In this document: one piece after another, positions 34,614 to 47,340 of the stretch
Numbering within the stretch: the first letter of the stretch is position 1
How the letters are laid out: every line of letters begins with the position of its first letter
NCBI RefSeq assembly: GCF_036320965.1
Contig: NC_092239.1
Span: forward strand, 1,580,320-1,644,319
Length of the DNA stretch: 64,000 nt
Direction of reading: 5' to 3'
Source of the DNA: Panulirus ornatus
Lineage: Eukaryota; Arthropoda; Malacostraca; Decapoda; Palinuridae
Position numbers and translations under genes: made by a program
The notes under the pieces: generated by a model
The model's input: the letters and a program-made list of their open reading frames with translations, nothing else
Databases searched by the model: none
Told to the model about the DNA's origin: nothing

Positions 34614-35618
34614 AGGTCCCCGCATGAGTGTTCTCCACTGCAGGATTACGTCATCAGATGAAAAGTGTGTCAAGTGGTTTTTATAGTCTTACACATCTAG
34701 ATAATAATCACCCGTAATTTCTGGTATATAATGGGAATCAGACTAAAACAAGATCCTATTCCAGCATATCTGGTACACCAAAAGTTGTTTATTTGCATCA
34801 GCGGCTCCAGTTATGGCTGAATCATTCCTAAAATCCAGACCTTAGTTGAGACATAAATGCTAAAAGCAGAGAGAAGAATGGAGGAAGGAAAAAGAATAAC
34901 GTAAGAGATGTTGAAGAAGTGGAGAACCTGCCTATTAAATAAGAGACAACTTATAGCCCTTTAGAAATTATATGAGAATACAATGAGGAAGAAGTGTGGT
35001 TAGGTGGAAGGAAGCACATAACATACTTATCAGCACCCTCACAGTGGCTATATGGAGTAGCGACAGGGAAACAAGTAGTCAGTTATGTGGAACAGAAACG
35101 ACGTAATATCTGAACAAGAGAAAAATTCCAACGCCACTCCAGTCACTTGCTGAGATAAAGGCCATGTATGATTTTCCCATCAAGACTGAGAGATTTACAA
35201 AAGAGAATACCTTTACATTATCAATTCTGAACTGTAGAAAATACAGAATAAACGAAAAGAATTATATGATTTAGCATATTTTCTGAGAATGAAATGATTA
35301 AATATTCGGAATTTTGTACTGTGGAAGTTGAGGGAAAGAAGAATTCCAGGTTAAGTTGATGTGGCTGGTAATTATAGAATATGTAATGAGGACGAGTGTG
35401 TCGTTAGTGCCTTCTTGTCCTCAAACCCGCAGAACTAAATAGTGGAAATGTTTTCTATAACGAAACAAAAGTTATTCATTAGTATATTTCACCTTTATAG
35501 TGGGAGGCAGAAGTGGCGTTTGTTGTGTGTAACTACATGATGTGCAGGTGTACACATAAGGCAACAGCTGCTTCATGCTGAGTTGCTGCACGGCTGCCAC
35601 ATGTAATGTCGTATATAT

Positions 35619-35773
35619 ACAACATACTAACCTCCAACAGCCAGGATCGAACATAGGTCCCCTACGTAGGAGACGGGAGCATTAGGGCTAGGTCATAGCC
35701 TAGCCCTAGTGCTCCCGCCTTCTACGCAGGGTACCCCGGGTTTGATCCTGGCTGTTGGAGGTTAGTATGTTGT
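35619..35773. repeat. Near-perfect palindrome of two tRNA-like (SINE-like) sequences
   Basis: Left arm 35619-35692 and right arm 35699-35773 are reverse complements over about 75 bases, with few mismatches and a loop of about 6 bases. Each arm carries a pol III B-box-like motif: GTTCGATCC on minus in the left arm, GGTTTGATCC on plus in the right arm. An A-box-like TAGCCCTA(G/A)TGCTCCCG lies upstream of it. The spacing resembles the head of a tRNA-derived SINE. The two heads face each other, and the right one leads into a long (AT)n about 34 bases on. No acceptor-stem pairing or CCA end marks a functional tRNA. Confidence 0.75.
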
Positions 35774-35802
35774 ATGGTAGTGTGCGTTCACATGCACTAT
35801 TT

Positions 35803-36562
<760 letters not shown>

Positions 36563-36836
36563 GTCCTGGCATCTGGTGGCACTGTTGGCTGTTGTCCTGG
36601 CATCTGGTGGCACTGTTGGCTGTTGTCCTGGCATCTGGTGGCACTGTTGGCTGTTGTCCTGGCATCTGGTGGCACTGTTGGCTGTTGTCCTGGCATATGG
36701 TGGCACTGTTGGCTGTTGTCCTGGGGTCTGGTGGCACTGTTGGCTGTTGTCCTGGCATCTGGTGGCACTGTTGGCTGTTGTCCTGGGGTCTGGTGGCACT
36801 GTTGGCTGTTGTCCTGGGGTCTGGTGGCACTGCTGC
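36563..36836. repeat. 31-bp minisatellite, about 9 copies
   Basis: Units with tggtggcactgttggctgt. Variants are gcatct, gcatat and gggtct at one place; the gggtct form clusters in the right half. The period is not a multiple of three, yet all three plus frames happen to lack stops, which creates several overlapping artefact frames. Confidence 0.95.
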
Positions 36837-37167
36837 TTGTAGCCTGTAGAACTACATGTATCATCATCATGGTTTCTGAACAGGGGATCTTTCTATAGTG
36901 CAGGATGTAATGTTGACATCAGCCACCGTTCCTCTTCCTTGCCACACAGTCTGACAACTGATTTAGACATACACAGAGAAATATTAGCCATGTGAAGTGC
37001 CCTCCTTCTCCCGTCCACAATGACGCAACAGATGAACTTCTCAAGTGTTTACCGACGGGTAATAAACCATTTGAAGGATAAAGACCCAGGGACCCTCCCG
37101 CGTCGAGTGCCGCGTCCTTTATTGTCTTGCTGAGTCTATGATCCTGTGTGGTGAACAATGTCATGCC

Positions 37168-37490
37168 CCACTCACACCTTGTGTGGGATCCACTACCTTC
37201 CCCCACACACACCTTGTGTGGGATCCACTACCTTCCCCCACACCCACCTTGTGTGGGGTTCACAACCTTCCCCCACACTCATAATGTGTGGGGTCCAATA
37301 CCTTCCCCCACACACACCTTGTGTGGGATCCACTACCTTCCCCCACTCACACCTTGTGTGGGATCCACTACCTTCCCCCACACCCACCTTGTGTGGGGTC
37401 CACTACCTTCCCCCACACCCACCTTGTGTGGGGTTCACAACCTTCCCCCACACTCATAATGTGTGGGGTCCAATACCTTCCCCCACACCC
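37168..37490. repeat. 35-bp minisatellite, about 9 copies, with higher-order pattern
   Basis: Units with ttgtgtggg, cactaccttccccca. Four variants (gggatccactac, ggggtccactac, ggggttcacaac, ggggtccaatac) occur in an order that repeats: the pair ggggttcacaac then ggggtccaatac appears twice, five units apart. Confidence 0.92.
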
Positions 37491-38208
37491 AAACATTTCT
37501 CGTCTGTTTGGTCGACGTTGTCGTCCTGTGGGGAAGAAAGACCACCAGGAGAACAAGTTCCCTTATGGCCAGATGAGAGACGTGTGCTGGTGTGTGTGTG
37601 TGTGTGGTTTTATATAAAGATGTTAATGTGTTCTCATCTTTACTTTTATCAATGTATTTCCATCCTGTACAAACCAGTGGGTATGGCTAAATACATATCC
37701 AAGATGGTAGGAGCGTAAGTCTCAGCCTCGGAAATCCTCATAGATATTGCAAGTATCACAACGAAGCCTCACATCGGTTCGTGTAGATGGATTGAGAAGA
37801 ATGTGATCCCATCAAGTGAAAAATGGCCTCTTTCCCCCATTGCTCCACCCATTAATCGCAAATTGCCATGACTGCCTCGTTAGTGGGGCTCAGATTGCTC
37901 TTATCACGCCATTCATTCTTTCATTCTCATAATAATAAAAACTAACATTTCTAGAACAATTCTGGCGGTGAAACTATAGATGGAGAATAATATGAAGGTC
38001 CGTCTTAACGAGGAAACGGGGTCAAAGCTTGTTACCTTCGTCTTTATAGGTTACATGACGACAATGTGAGGAGAGTGAAGGGCTGTCATTATTAAGAAAA
38101 GTCCCGTTAACACAAGGGGATAAATTGTCTTCAAATCAAGATCGTTGTAACTACGACCACGTAAGGTTAGATGTGATCTGTGTTCAGTTACTTTCTACAT
38201 GGCATGAT

Positions 38209-38275
38209 ACTGGCTGATCAGTTAGATCCTCTACCTCAGACCCTGAAGTCACAGGTTCGAGCACAACTCCTGGTT
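38209..38275 (+). other. tRNA-like (SINE head) fragment
   Basis: TGGCTGATCAGTTAG (A-box-like) is followed about 30 bases later by GGTTCGAGCAC (B-box-like, close to GGTTCGAnnCC). The spacing suits a tRNA-derived SINE. The anticodon arm is poorly formed and no acceptor stem is seen, so I do not call a tRNA gene. Confidence 0.35.
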
Positions 38276-38769
38276 GTACCCTTGGGACCCCCCGAGTCGA
38301 CGCCAGTTATGGGTAGGTACTAAGGGGTCATTATTGACCCACGCTCCCCTATACTGACGACCTGGCCTGACCAATCAATGGTCGTGGTGATACCAGAGGT
38401 CATCAATGACGCCTGCATCAATAACACGGTCAGATGTTCAGGTTTGCTAGCCTTCTGGAAGATCTGATCACGTGACCAAAGACCAGGTCAGGTGCCAGGG
38501 TGAACATTGCCATCATGTTCCAATCACGTGCATGGTGACGGTACTGAAGACAGTCCAAGGAAGCATCGCCACTGCTGGAGAGACAGCATCCGTAGAGCAG
38601 TAACCAGCAGGACGTTGAACTGACGAGGGTGAGAGTAATGTCGTGTGTCGGGAATTACAAGCAGACAATAAACGGAAATACGATCACTTGTTAATTAGGT
38701 TTGTGTGAGGTGCGTGCGTCCGGTGCTGGCTGACTCCCATAGCATTAAAGTTTCCAACTGCAGTTTGTG

Positions 38770-38862
38770 TTGGGTTAGTCTTGCGTCCCAGTATAGCATG
38801 TGAGTCCCTCTTGTTAGTCTTGCGTCCCAGTATAGCATGTGAGTCCCTCTTGTTAGTTGTAT
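38770..38862. repeat. Tandem duplication, 2 x 39 bp
   Basis: Two identical or nearly identical copies with gttagtcttgcgtcccag and tatagcatgtgagtccc. Confidence 0.9.
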
Positions 38863-38931
38863 GTAAGTGTAGGGAAAGTACTGTACAGTAATCTAGAATT
38901 TACAAACTCAATTTGTCGGTAGGGTAAGAAG

Positions 38932-39237
38932 CACAGACACGAGACCATGGCAGGGTAGGTACGGCAGGCACGAGACCTTGCTAGGGTAGGGACGGCAGAC
39001 ACGAGACCTTGGCAGGGTAGGGACGGCAGACACGAGACCTTGGCAGGGTAGGCACGGCAGGCACGAGACCTTGGTAGGGTAGGGACGGCAGACACGAGAC
39101 CTTGGCAGGGTAGGGACGGCAGACACGAGACCTTGGCAGGGTAGGCACGGCAGGCACGAGACCTTGGTAGGGTAGGGACGGCAGACACGAGACCTTGGCA
39201 GGGTAGGGACGGCAGATGCGAGATCTTTGCAGGGTAG
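38932..39237. repeat. 31-bp minisatellite with 93-bp higher-order unit, about 10 copies
   Basis: Units with acgagacctt and agggtaggga. Three unit types (ggcagggtaggcacggcagg, ggtagggtagggacggcag, ggcagggtagggacggcag) succeed each other in a fixed order, repeated about three times, so the true recent repeat is 93 bases (three units). This also keeps two minus frames open (140 and 172 codons), which I reject as genes. Confidence 0.93.
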
Positions 39238-39239
39238 AG

Positions 39240-40279
39240 ACCGGTTAGTTTTCTGTGTATACGTGGACGAGTCATTCAAAGCTGATCGTGGTTCAGTATG
39301 AAACGACATTTGCATGGCTGGTCTAGGAAACGTCACTATACCAACTGCAAGTGTTTGTTCTGGTTCAGTTTGTTTCAGGTTCCTGAACATATGACCTCCG
39401 GCACTCCCAGGGTCAAGTCCTGGCAATTGTTCTGGGAAGAGAAACAGGGATTTCTTTTCCCAGGAGATTACAGTGTTAACGTAGTTTATTCAATAATGTG
39501 GTTTTATCATACAATTTCTAAAATCGGTATCGATGCTTTTGGAGGTCAAAGTGTTAAATGTTTACTATGGCTGTTGTAATCAACGGGGAGAGATAGATAG
39601 AAAGATAGATTAGTTATGTATAACATCGATCTGGATTCCATTCTAACTTCTATGGCTTTCGAAGGTTTAGTTCAAAAGTTCGGTTATAATATACAGGAAT
39701 AATGGAGGCTTCCCGGAGAGTCTGGACGAGATGGTCCAAACTGGCTGCCATACTTTATAGGAAAAGTTTCCAAGACTTGTCATAAAATGAATTACTTCAC
39801 CGTATGGCATGAAGACGGAGCTGTGTTCCTGCCCCAGTTCCAAGGACAAATGACATCCCAGGAACACACAACCATCAACCATAGTCAGGAAGGTTACAAG
39901 AGCTATTATTGCCTGGCCGGGGGTTGCTTTAGGCAGGATGATGATGATGCTAAATGACAGGTGATGATGTGACCCAGTGGCTCCCAACAGGTGGTGTGCG
40001 TAGGTCAAGGTCTCATGGTCTGTTATGACTCACCAACTCAGTATCATAAGTTACGTGTATTCAAGGACAAAATATTTTTCCTTGTTCTCTTTCTTGTTGG
40101 CATAATCTCACAAATATAGGGTATACTTTCGAAATAATCTAAAACTTGATATACATCTAGGCTGTGAGGAGACTGTGGAGGACTTCCCTCTCCCTCACTA
40201 CTTCTGGGCTATGGTCCTCTTCTTGGCTGACCCGTCCTCACTACTCAGCGTGTGTTAACAGGTTCACACACCTACATGA

Positions 40280-40280
<1 letters not shown>
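39240..40280. other. Non-coding stretch, no gene recognised
   Basis: Two overlapping frames of about 90-113 codons (39298-39579 plus, 39667-40008 minus) show no motif or exon structure I recognise. Confidence 0.4.

Positions 40281-40281
<1 letters not shown>

Positions 40282-40344
<63 letters not shown>
40282..40344. repeat. (GT)n microsatellite
   Basis: An uninterrupted array of about 31 GT units. Confidence 0.95.
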
Positions 40345-40345
<1 letters not shown>

Positions 40346-40839
40346 CACACGTATTGTACATCATGTACCACAAGTTTTTCAATCCTGATAAACCAAAAAT
40401 ATTTCTTCTACAAAGCAGATGACTACCGAGAGAAAACACGATAATTTTCCCACCACCAACACCTTAAGTTACTCCTTAACCTTATCTATTCACCAAAAAA
40501 GTCGAAAACTTTCCCATATTTCTTCGAATCGGTGAGGTAAAGTTGGCACTGATACGCATGGCTCGGGAGGGCCGTCCAGGGCCAGTATACTGGGTCACCT
40601 TTATGCCATTAAGGTTCCCAGAAGGGTCACACAAGGGCCAGGGTTTCAGGCTACCTTTCTACCAACACATAGGGCCAACCAGAGCCAGGGTGACGTGACA
40701 ATTTTCTGTCGGCAAGATCCTTGCGCAGGAACAGAGCAACGGTCGAACGCACGCTCATCAAAACACCTGGGAAGGGCCATCCAGGGTCAGGCTGCCACCT
40801 CTTGACCAGCGTGGCCCCTCAGCAGGGTTAGGGTACCAG

Positions 40840-41066
40840 GCCATCTCTGGGTCAGTAAGACATCTCAGCATGGCCAGTAAGACCCCTCAGCGGGGACAGG
40901 ATACCCGGCCATCTCTAGGCCAGTAAGACCTCTCAGCAGGGCCATGATATCGAGCCATCTCTGGGCCAGTAAGACCTCTCAGCAGGGCCATGATACCGAG
41001 CCATCTCTAGGCCAGTAAGACCTCTCAGCAGGACCATGATACCGAGCCATCTCTAGGCCAGTAAGA
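40840..41066. repeat. 46-bp minisatellite, 4-5 copies
   Basis: Units with ccatctct.ggccagtaaga and cctctcagcagg.ccatgat. The left copies are more diverged and grade into loosely related sequence from about 40610. Confidence 0.88.
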
Positions 41067-41497
41067 GCCTCACCAACTCAGCTGCTGGTGGCCGGTAACT
41101 TGGTCCATTCTCTTAAAAGGTTTCCGGCAGACTTCCTCTCGCTTGGATTGTGATTGACAGCTGGCTGTCTCTTTGTGCTGATGTTGTCTCTATTTTTCTC
41201 TTGTACTCTTTCTCCCTTTGTTGGCCGTTTCTCTGTAGTTCTCACTCTCTCCTACGGTGTCTTTCGGACCCTCCCAATCTACCACTACACTCCCTCCCGT
41301 GTCTGCCTTTCTAGTCCTACTCCCATATTACTCTCCCTCCTGGCTCTCCCTCAGACTTTCCCTTCACCTAGAACACCATCAACAAGGAATGTTTACGTTA
41401 TAACATTAACATTGGTGAGCGAGCTGATCAGTTTACGGGTGATCCGTTACAAGGGAAGGGAGGGAAGACCCACCAAGCCTGTCTTTTTGTACGACGA

Positions 41498-41517
41498 GAG
41501 AGAGAGAGAGAGAGAGT
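41498..41517. repeat. Short (GA)n
   Basis: Ten GA units. Confidence 0.85.
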
Positions 41518-42010
41518 AATCTGTTGCCAGTACACACAGCCGTTGTACCGTAGTATGGACAACACAAGCGCACACAGCCGTGCGTAAAGTGTGTGCCACA
41601 GTTCCTGTGACACTGAGGAGACACGTGGTATCAGATACGATTCGAGTACTGACGATGGAAGAGAGACAGAGCAGCGTACGGCGCAGGGAAACATTCAACC
41701 CCGCGAGTCCTGGGGAAAGACGATTAACCTTTTCCTCCTTCGATGAGATCATTTACAGTGTTTGATATTACAATTAATGAATTTGTTATGCACATATGCC
41801 TATAATGATCAACAAAATATTCTATTTCTGTTAGATAGACCCAGCAAGGATCTAGTATTTTTCTAGTTTCAAGGGAAGTTTAGTTTCATTGTATAATGCC
41901 ACATAGAGAGCGAAAAAAGCTACCTCAGCTACTCTGACTTTCTCATAAACTCACACAGTCAGTGGCGGCCCCATAAGGTCGAGGTTGTTAGCCTACCGTC
42001 TGGAACTTGA

Positions 42011-42047
42011 CCTAACCTAACCTAACCTAACCTAAGCTAACCTAACC
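42011..42047. repeat. Interstitial telomere-like (CCTAA)7 array
   Basis: Seven consecutive CCTAA units, one changed to GCTAA. This is the complement of TTAGG, the arthropod telomere repeat. The array is joined directly to a LINE fragment on its right. Confidence 0.9.
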
Positions 42048-42195
42048 TTCAAAATACTCATTCCATCTCCTCACATCACCACTACTTGTTATGACCTCCC
42101 CATTAGCCCCCTTCACCGATGTTCCCATTTGTTCTCTTGTCTTACGCACTTTATTTACCTCCTTCCAAGACATCTTATTCTCCCTGAAGTCTAAT
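42042..42195 (-). mobile_element. Internal fragment of the RTE-like LINE
   Basis: About 150 bases align with 14383-14540 of the long LINE in the same orientation (aaccttcaaaatactcattcc shared at the left end, cttacgcac.ttatttacctccttccA at the right) with small indels. It covers part of the region between endonuclease and reverse transcriptase. It is truncated at both ends, by the (CCTAA)n array on the left and by an (AT)n array on the right. Confidence 0.88.

Positions 42196-42292
<97 letters not shown>
42196..42292. repeat. (AT)n microsatellite
   Basis: About 48 AT units with one TGTA interruption. It begins exactly where the LINE fragment ends. Confidence 0.95.
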
Positions 42293-42294
<2 letters not shown>

Positions 42295-42299
42295 CCCTT

Positions 42300-43300
42300 C
42301 AAACAGACTTCTGCTCTTATTAGTGGTATTTGCGAAGTAAAGAACAATTCACCTTCATTCTGTAAACAAGGCATAAATGTCCCACGTCTTGCTTTCACAA
42401 TACTCCCGTCTTGAAGGTAAGTACCCTTGCTCCAGGTGTGTTCGTTGGTTAGGCGCATGTGGAGGAGACGGCTGCTGTGCAACCCACAGTAATAGTGTCT
42501 GAGTACGGCAGGCGAAGCCTTGGCCGGCACCCAGGCTGCAGATCATCACCATTAACATTTACTGGAACAACGTCAGCATTAGCCAGATGCTCTCCTTTCC
42601 CCTCAGAAACCCGAGACAGACAAAAGAAATCAAGATTGTTATATGCAATCTTCTTACAGTGAACTGCAACCAGAGGGGAAATGTGGTCTCTGACTTGACA
42701 AACTCAGCTGGCGTCAGCAGGCATCGTCTGCTCCCAGTGTTCCTCTGAAAGACGGAACCCTTCAAGACGAGTCTAAACTCACTCCCTTCACAAAACCCCC
42801 GGAGCCTGCCTGGAGCATCTCCATAACCAGACGACAGTGATGGAACGTCTTATTCTCAGCTTCTTAATACAGGAGTGACAGTGAGACCCGCCCATGCTGG
42901 TGGCCTGGACGCGGGGCTTCAGATGCTGTCACTCTGAACATTATAATGGCGAAAATGTTGCTAGAGTCTTTTTCTTGTCCTTTTTCCCTGATTGTCATGT
43001 CTTCTTTCTTCCACCACCCTTCTCCCACCTTACCTCTTCTTTCCACCACCTCCCTCCCACCCTACCTCTCCCTTCCACCAGAACCCTACATCTCTTCCTT
43101 CCTCCACTTCAGTGACTTTTCTCCTCTACCACCCTGCGCTACCATCTCCACTTCCTCCGCACATACGCTGGTCACCACAGGCCAGGCTCAGTGAATGGAA
43201 ATGATCTAGGGAAGACTGTCTCGTCTCTCATGACCTATGGAACTATCATTGCTTTTCTTGCGCTATGGGGCTGCCTGAATACGATCGACAGAGTGTAGGA
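42300..43300. other. Non-coding stretch, no gene recognised
   Basis: Includes a pyrimidine-rich tract (about 42960-43150, ccaccacccttctccc-type). No supported gene. Confidence 0.4.
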
Positions 43301-43329
43301 TGACCAACGCAGGATCCACGTCACTTAGA

Positions 43330-43880
43330 ATAACGTCGCTCCCAGAGTCAAAAATAAGTCAGTTGTAAAGCAGACGACCTTGAAGCCGAGGACGACCTGA
43401 CTGTGATGATGGGATAATGAGAAACACGATCCCAGATGACTGGATAGCCTGATGGGTACATGAGACCCCATGATGAGTGACAATGATGTGTGTTTAGGTT
43501 GCAGGTAACTGTAATGAGACATGAATTCGTCCCAGATGATTGTATAATGAGTCATTGATTTCAGATAACTGCGATGATAAGACACTGGGTCCAGAATAAC
43601 TGAGATAATATCCAGTTGCGTTAAGGTAACTGAGATGATAGTTAACTAAGTCCCAGACGACTCAGTTGATGGATAATTGGGTTTAAGATATCTCGGGAAA
43701 TGCACAACTGTGTGCCAGACGACTTGGGTGATGGGTAGTTGGGTTTAAGATAAATCGAACTGAAGATAACTGAATCAGTGAATAACTAGGCACTAGTCTC
43801 AGACTACCTGTTATTAGATAACTGAATTAATGAGTAAATTACTGTAACAATGAGTAACTTTGCATCAGATGGGGTAATGT
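43330..43880. repeat. Degenerate tandem repeat (gataactgag/gatgactgg type)
   Basis: Short related words (gataactga(g/a)atgat, agatgactggat, agacgactcagttgatgg, taattgggtttaagat) recur irregularly throughout. Between about 43640 and 43750 a unit of roughly 66 bases occurs twice (gacgact..g.tgatgg.ta.ttgggtttaagat). It looks like an old, decayed minisatellite. Confidence 0.55.
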
Positions 43881-45440
43881 TGACCCCAGCTCCACATGAC
43901 TAGCATAATGAAATATATGCATGTAATATGGAAGCTTTTCCGTGCCTGGCACACTTTACCCTTGCAAACATACTGAGGAAATGGAAAGAAAGCTATCACT
44001 TTCATGACCCAGAGCAGCAGATCCATTATTCATCAACAACTGCTTCTTACGTTCATAAGGAAAGTAAGGAAGGTTTACTTAGTACCACTGCGGAGTTTGT
44101 CTGCATAAGCATTTTCCTCACAACGTATATTCAAATCCTCGTTACATAATCTTCACCTGTGTACACTTTACTCTCTCCTGTTTCCTGATCTGATGCTTGT
44201 GACGGACTTTATGTGTACGTTACATATCTTTCGTTCATACATCATTGCTTTGGCAGCTCTAGTGAGAACACACCAACACCGCAGGTCCCCTGCCGTGAAC
44301 ACAAACTCTCTCACCGACGTACCAAACCAACACAGCAAGAACTGTTGCCACGTGAAGGAATACCCAAGTATCATATACCAGATTGAGGGCAGTAATTCTC
44401 CCGAGGTGCCGCCTGGCAGAGCTGGTTTAATTGCATTCTCGTCAGCCTCGCTTTCCGTGGCCTCTCGGGGACCTGCAAGAAACAGCTGGAAAATGCAATG
44501 GACCAGAGAATTCCCATTAGTGAAGGAAGACTGACTGACTCCAACATATTGCTTTTATTTGGTGATTCAATTCGAGCATTATGCACTGTTTTGACCCGGG
44601 GAATCAGCGTTGTATCAAACAACATCCAGTGTACGTGGGAATCATCAACTGCCAACTGTACAAATTAGAAATGATAGCACAGTAATGTCTAGGAGGTCCT
44701 ACAGGTGTGTGTAAACTGCCACCGGCCACAGGTCATCACCACAGCAGTTGTAACATTTACAGGAAGGTTCCTTATTGATTTCCAGACAGTAATTCCTGTT
44801 TAGGAAAACAGCTAATGTCACAACTTATCTACAATAGGGAGGTGAGGTCATGTATAGTCTTAGATTGGGTGAGGACGGATGGATAGCCTTTGTTCAAACA
44901 TCGTTCAAACATCGACTTTTCTCACTGATTCTGATCTTATAGGTTGACATAGCAGGGTCATCCCGCCAGGGCCAAGTCTAAAAAGTCCTCACCTTGGGTT
45001 AATGACAGAGTCAATCATAATGGCAGAGTCAATCATGATTACATGAATTTTGTATGAATCGCTTCTCGCTGTATGGTCCTTGACTTACCTCATCATTAAT
45101 CAAATGAGTTTATTCACACCACAGAACCAAGTGGTGGCCACGACCTTACTCCACCCGCGTCAAACACGTCAGCCTGGGAGTAAAGGCAGCACATAATAAC
45201 TGCCAAACACGTCTTGATTGTCCTGAGGGCTTACTCAGGGTGGGAGGACCTGTCTGCTGAGGGTAATAAACCGACGGTAAATCGGCCAATCTTCTGAGGA
45301 CATTATCCTGAGCAGGTGATGAACTGACGCTCAGGTAATGGAAGTTAACGGACCAGCTCAAGGGGGTCTGTTTTAGGCTTAAAGGAGGGAGGGTGTTGTG
45401 ACCTGGTGAAGGAAGGTGTTGGGGCCTGGAGAAGGAGGGT
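43881..45440. other. Non-coding stretch, no gene recognised
   Basis: Short frames on both strands only (up to 113 codons at 44193-44534) with no recognisable motif. Confidence 0.4.
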
Positions 45441-45448
45441 GTTGGGAC

Positions 45449-45554
45449 CATCTCCATCACCATCACCACCATCACCATCACCACCATCACCATCACCACC
45501 ATCACCATCACCACCATCACCATCACCATCACCACCATCACCATCACCACCACT
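45449..45554. repeat. (CATCAC/CACCAT)n array
   Basis: About 100 bases of ATCACC and CATCAC units. One plus frame is a long poly-His run; the other frames are Pro/Ser and Val/Met rich. No gene is inferred. Confidence 0.95.
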
Positions 45555-45785
45555 CCTGCAACCAGCTCTGCGGCATCATGAGAGGTGCGGCCGCCACCAG
45601 ATGGATATGTGGGTCAAGGCGCTTTGCTCCCAGAGCCTCAGTACTACATCCTCCCTGAGGCACGGTGCCCCAGAACTACCCCTCTCCTAGGCTTCTGTTT
45701 CTCACACTTCCACCTCCTTCAGGCATGCTGCGCCCCCCAGAGCTCCCCTAGGCACGGTGCCCCCAGAACTCCTATTCGTTAACCA

Positions 45786-45786
<1 letters not shown>

Positions 45787-45822
<36 letters not shown>
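45787..45822. repeat. (CA)n microsatellite
   Basis: An uninterrupted array of about 18 CA units. Confidence 0.95.
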
Positions 45823-45823
<1 letters not shown>

Positions 45824-46208
45824 CGTCTTCAAGATTGCCAAGGACGTGGCAGACCAATTGGATGCAGGCGGCTTGTGGCTCCTCTCTCGTGTTCGTGTTG
45901 GGTGCATCTCCCATGCTGTCAAGCATGACACCACCACTCCCGACCAGCTCGTGACAAGCCAACAACCACGTCGTTGACCTCGCCAGCGGTCGTTGTCGGC
46001 GACATTCAGGGGGACCAGGGCCCTTCAGGGACCAGTTCGAGTGTGTCAACTCTCCCCAGCGACAGGGTAGTAGCTGGTGGCTCGGGAATGGCTGCCATTT
46101 CTTTCCTTCCTGGCCATCTCAGCGTTTTATCTTACCCATTATCTTGATGGCATCTTAGTGCCCTATCTTACCTCCTTATCTTGTTTACCATTTCATCTTT
46201 TTATCTCC

Positions 46209-46264
46209 AGGGCTCCTCCCTACGCCAGGGCTCCTCCCTACGCCAGGGCTCCTCCCTACGCCAG
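46209..46264. repeat. 18-bp minisatellite, 3 copies
   Basis: Three copies of gggctcctccctacgcca. Confidence 0.92.
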
Positions 46265-46400
46265 AGAACTTCTCCGTATACTCCTGACCCCAGGGGTGGC
46301 CAGCAGCCAGGTGTCTCTCAGCTTTTATTGGTTTCTCTATGTCCATCTTCCTACCTCCTCTCATCTCTCACTTCCACACCATCTCTTCTTCCTCATTCAT

Positions 46401-46404
<4 letters not shown>

Positions 46405-46493
<89 letters not shown>
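46405..46493. repeat. (TC)n microsatellite
   Basis: An uninterrupted array of about 44 units, in a wider pyrimidine-rich region that continues to about 46830. Confidence 0.95.
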
Positions 46494-46495
<2 letters not shown>

Positions 46496-46833
46496 GAGCA
46501 GCCGTGCCCCTTACCCCACAACACACGTCAACCGCTCCTCATGGTAATTACTCTCCCACTTCACTACCTGACATTTCTCATTCATCACTCCTCTCCACGC
46601 TTCCCTAACCCTCTCTCCGTCACTCCTCCTCACCCCTCTTACCTCCACTCTCCGCATCCTTCTCACCGCCACTCTCCCTCACCTCCCTTAAAACTACTCT
46701 CCCTCATTCCTTCTCACCACTTCTCACCTTCATTCCTCTCATGACCAGTCTACGCATCCGCACTCCTCTTATCTCTACTCTCATCCAATCTCATTTACTT
46801 TTATCATTCTTTTCTCACCGATATCGTTTCCTC

Positions 46834-46836
<3 letters not shown>

Positions 46837-46916
<80 letters not shown>
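46837..46916. repeat. (AT)n microsatellite
   Basis: An uninterrupted array of about 40 units. Confidence 0.95.
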
Positions 46917-46923
<7 letters not shown>

Positions 46924-47109
46924 TTCTCGTATTGTTCCCAGTTGTGCACCTGATCCTGTGCCGGGCTGCATGAGACACAAGGTCGTAGCTCCCGATAAAT
47001 TACATATGATATTCATCATTTGAGAGGCTGTTGTTTACGTTCGGGTGCGGGGCGGCTGTCATACTTGGGGGAACAAGACACGGACGCCATCTCTCGTCTT
47101 GACTTAATC

Positions 47110-47340
47110 AATGTGAGTATGTGGAAGCATGATGAAGCATTCAGAAAGGTTCCTGGCAGAATACAGGAGCATGTGAGTGTGTTGGAGTACACTTGAAGGT
47201 TCCTGGCAGAGGTTAAGAGCATGTGAGTATGCCAGAGCATGTAAAAACGTCTCTGACAGAGTACAGAAACATGAGAACATCCATGAAGGTCCCTGGCATG
47301 AGGCAGAGGCCCTGAACATGCTGGAGCAGGGGAAATGATC
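47110..47340. repeat. Degenerate minisatellite (about 55-60 bp)
   Basis: About four diverged copies of a unit with gaaggttcctggcaga, acaggagcatgtgagtatg. It is read as a loosely repetitive minus-strand frame. Confidence 0.65.

Noticed and set aside
34123..34686. Frames of 155-174 codons (poly-Thr, poly-Pro, Gly-Ser, poly-Val)
   Set aside because: All are translations of the ACC/ACT triplet array in different frames. Five or six frames being open at once is the sign of an array, not a gene.
38209..38275. Possible tRNA gene
   Set aside because: A- and B-box-like motifs are present but there is no acceptor stem and the anticodon arm is poor; kept only as a SINE-like fragment.
38853..39426. Minus-strand frames of 140 and 172 codons
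   Set aside because: They are translations of the 31/93-bp minisatellite; three units equal 31 codons, which keeps the frame open.
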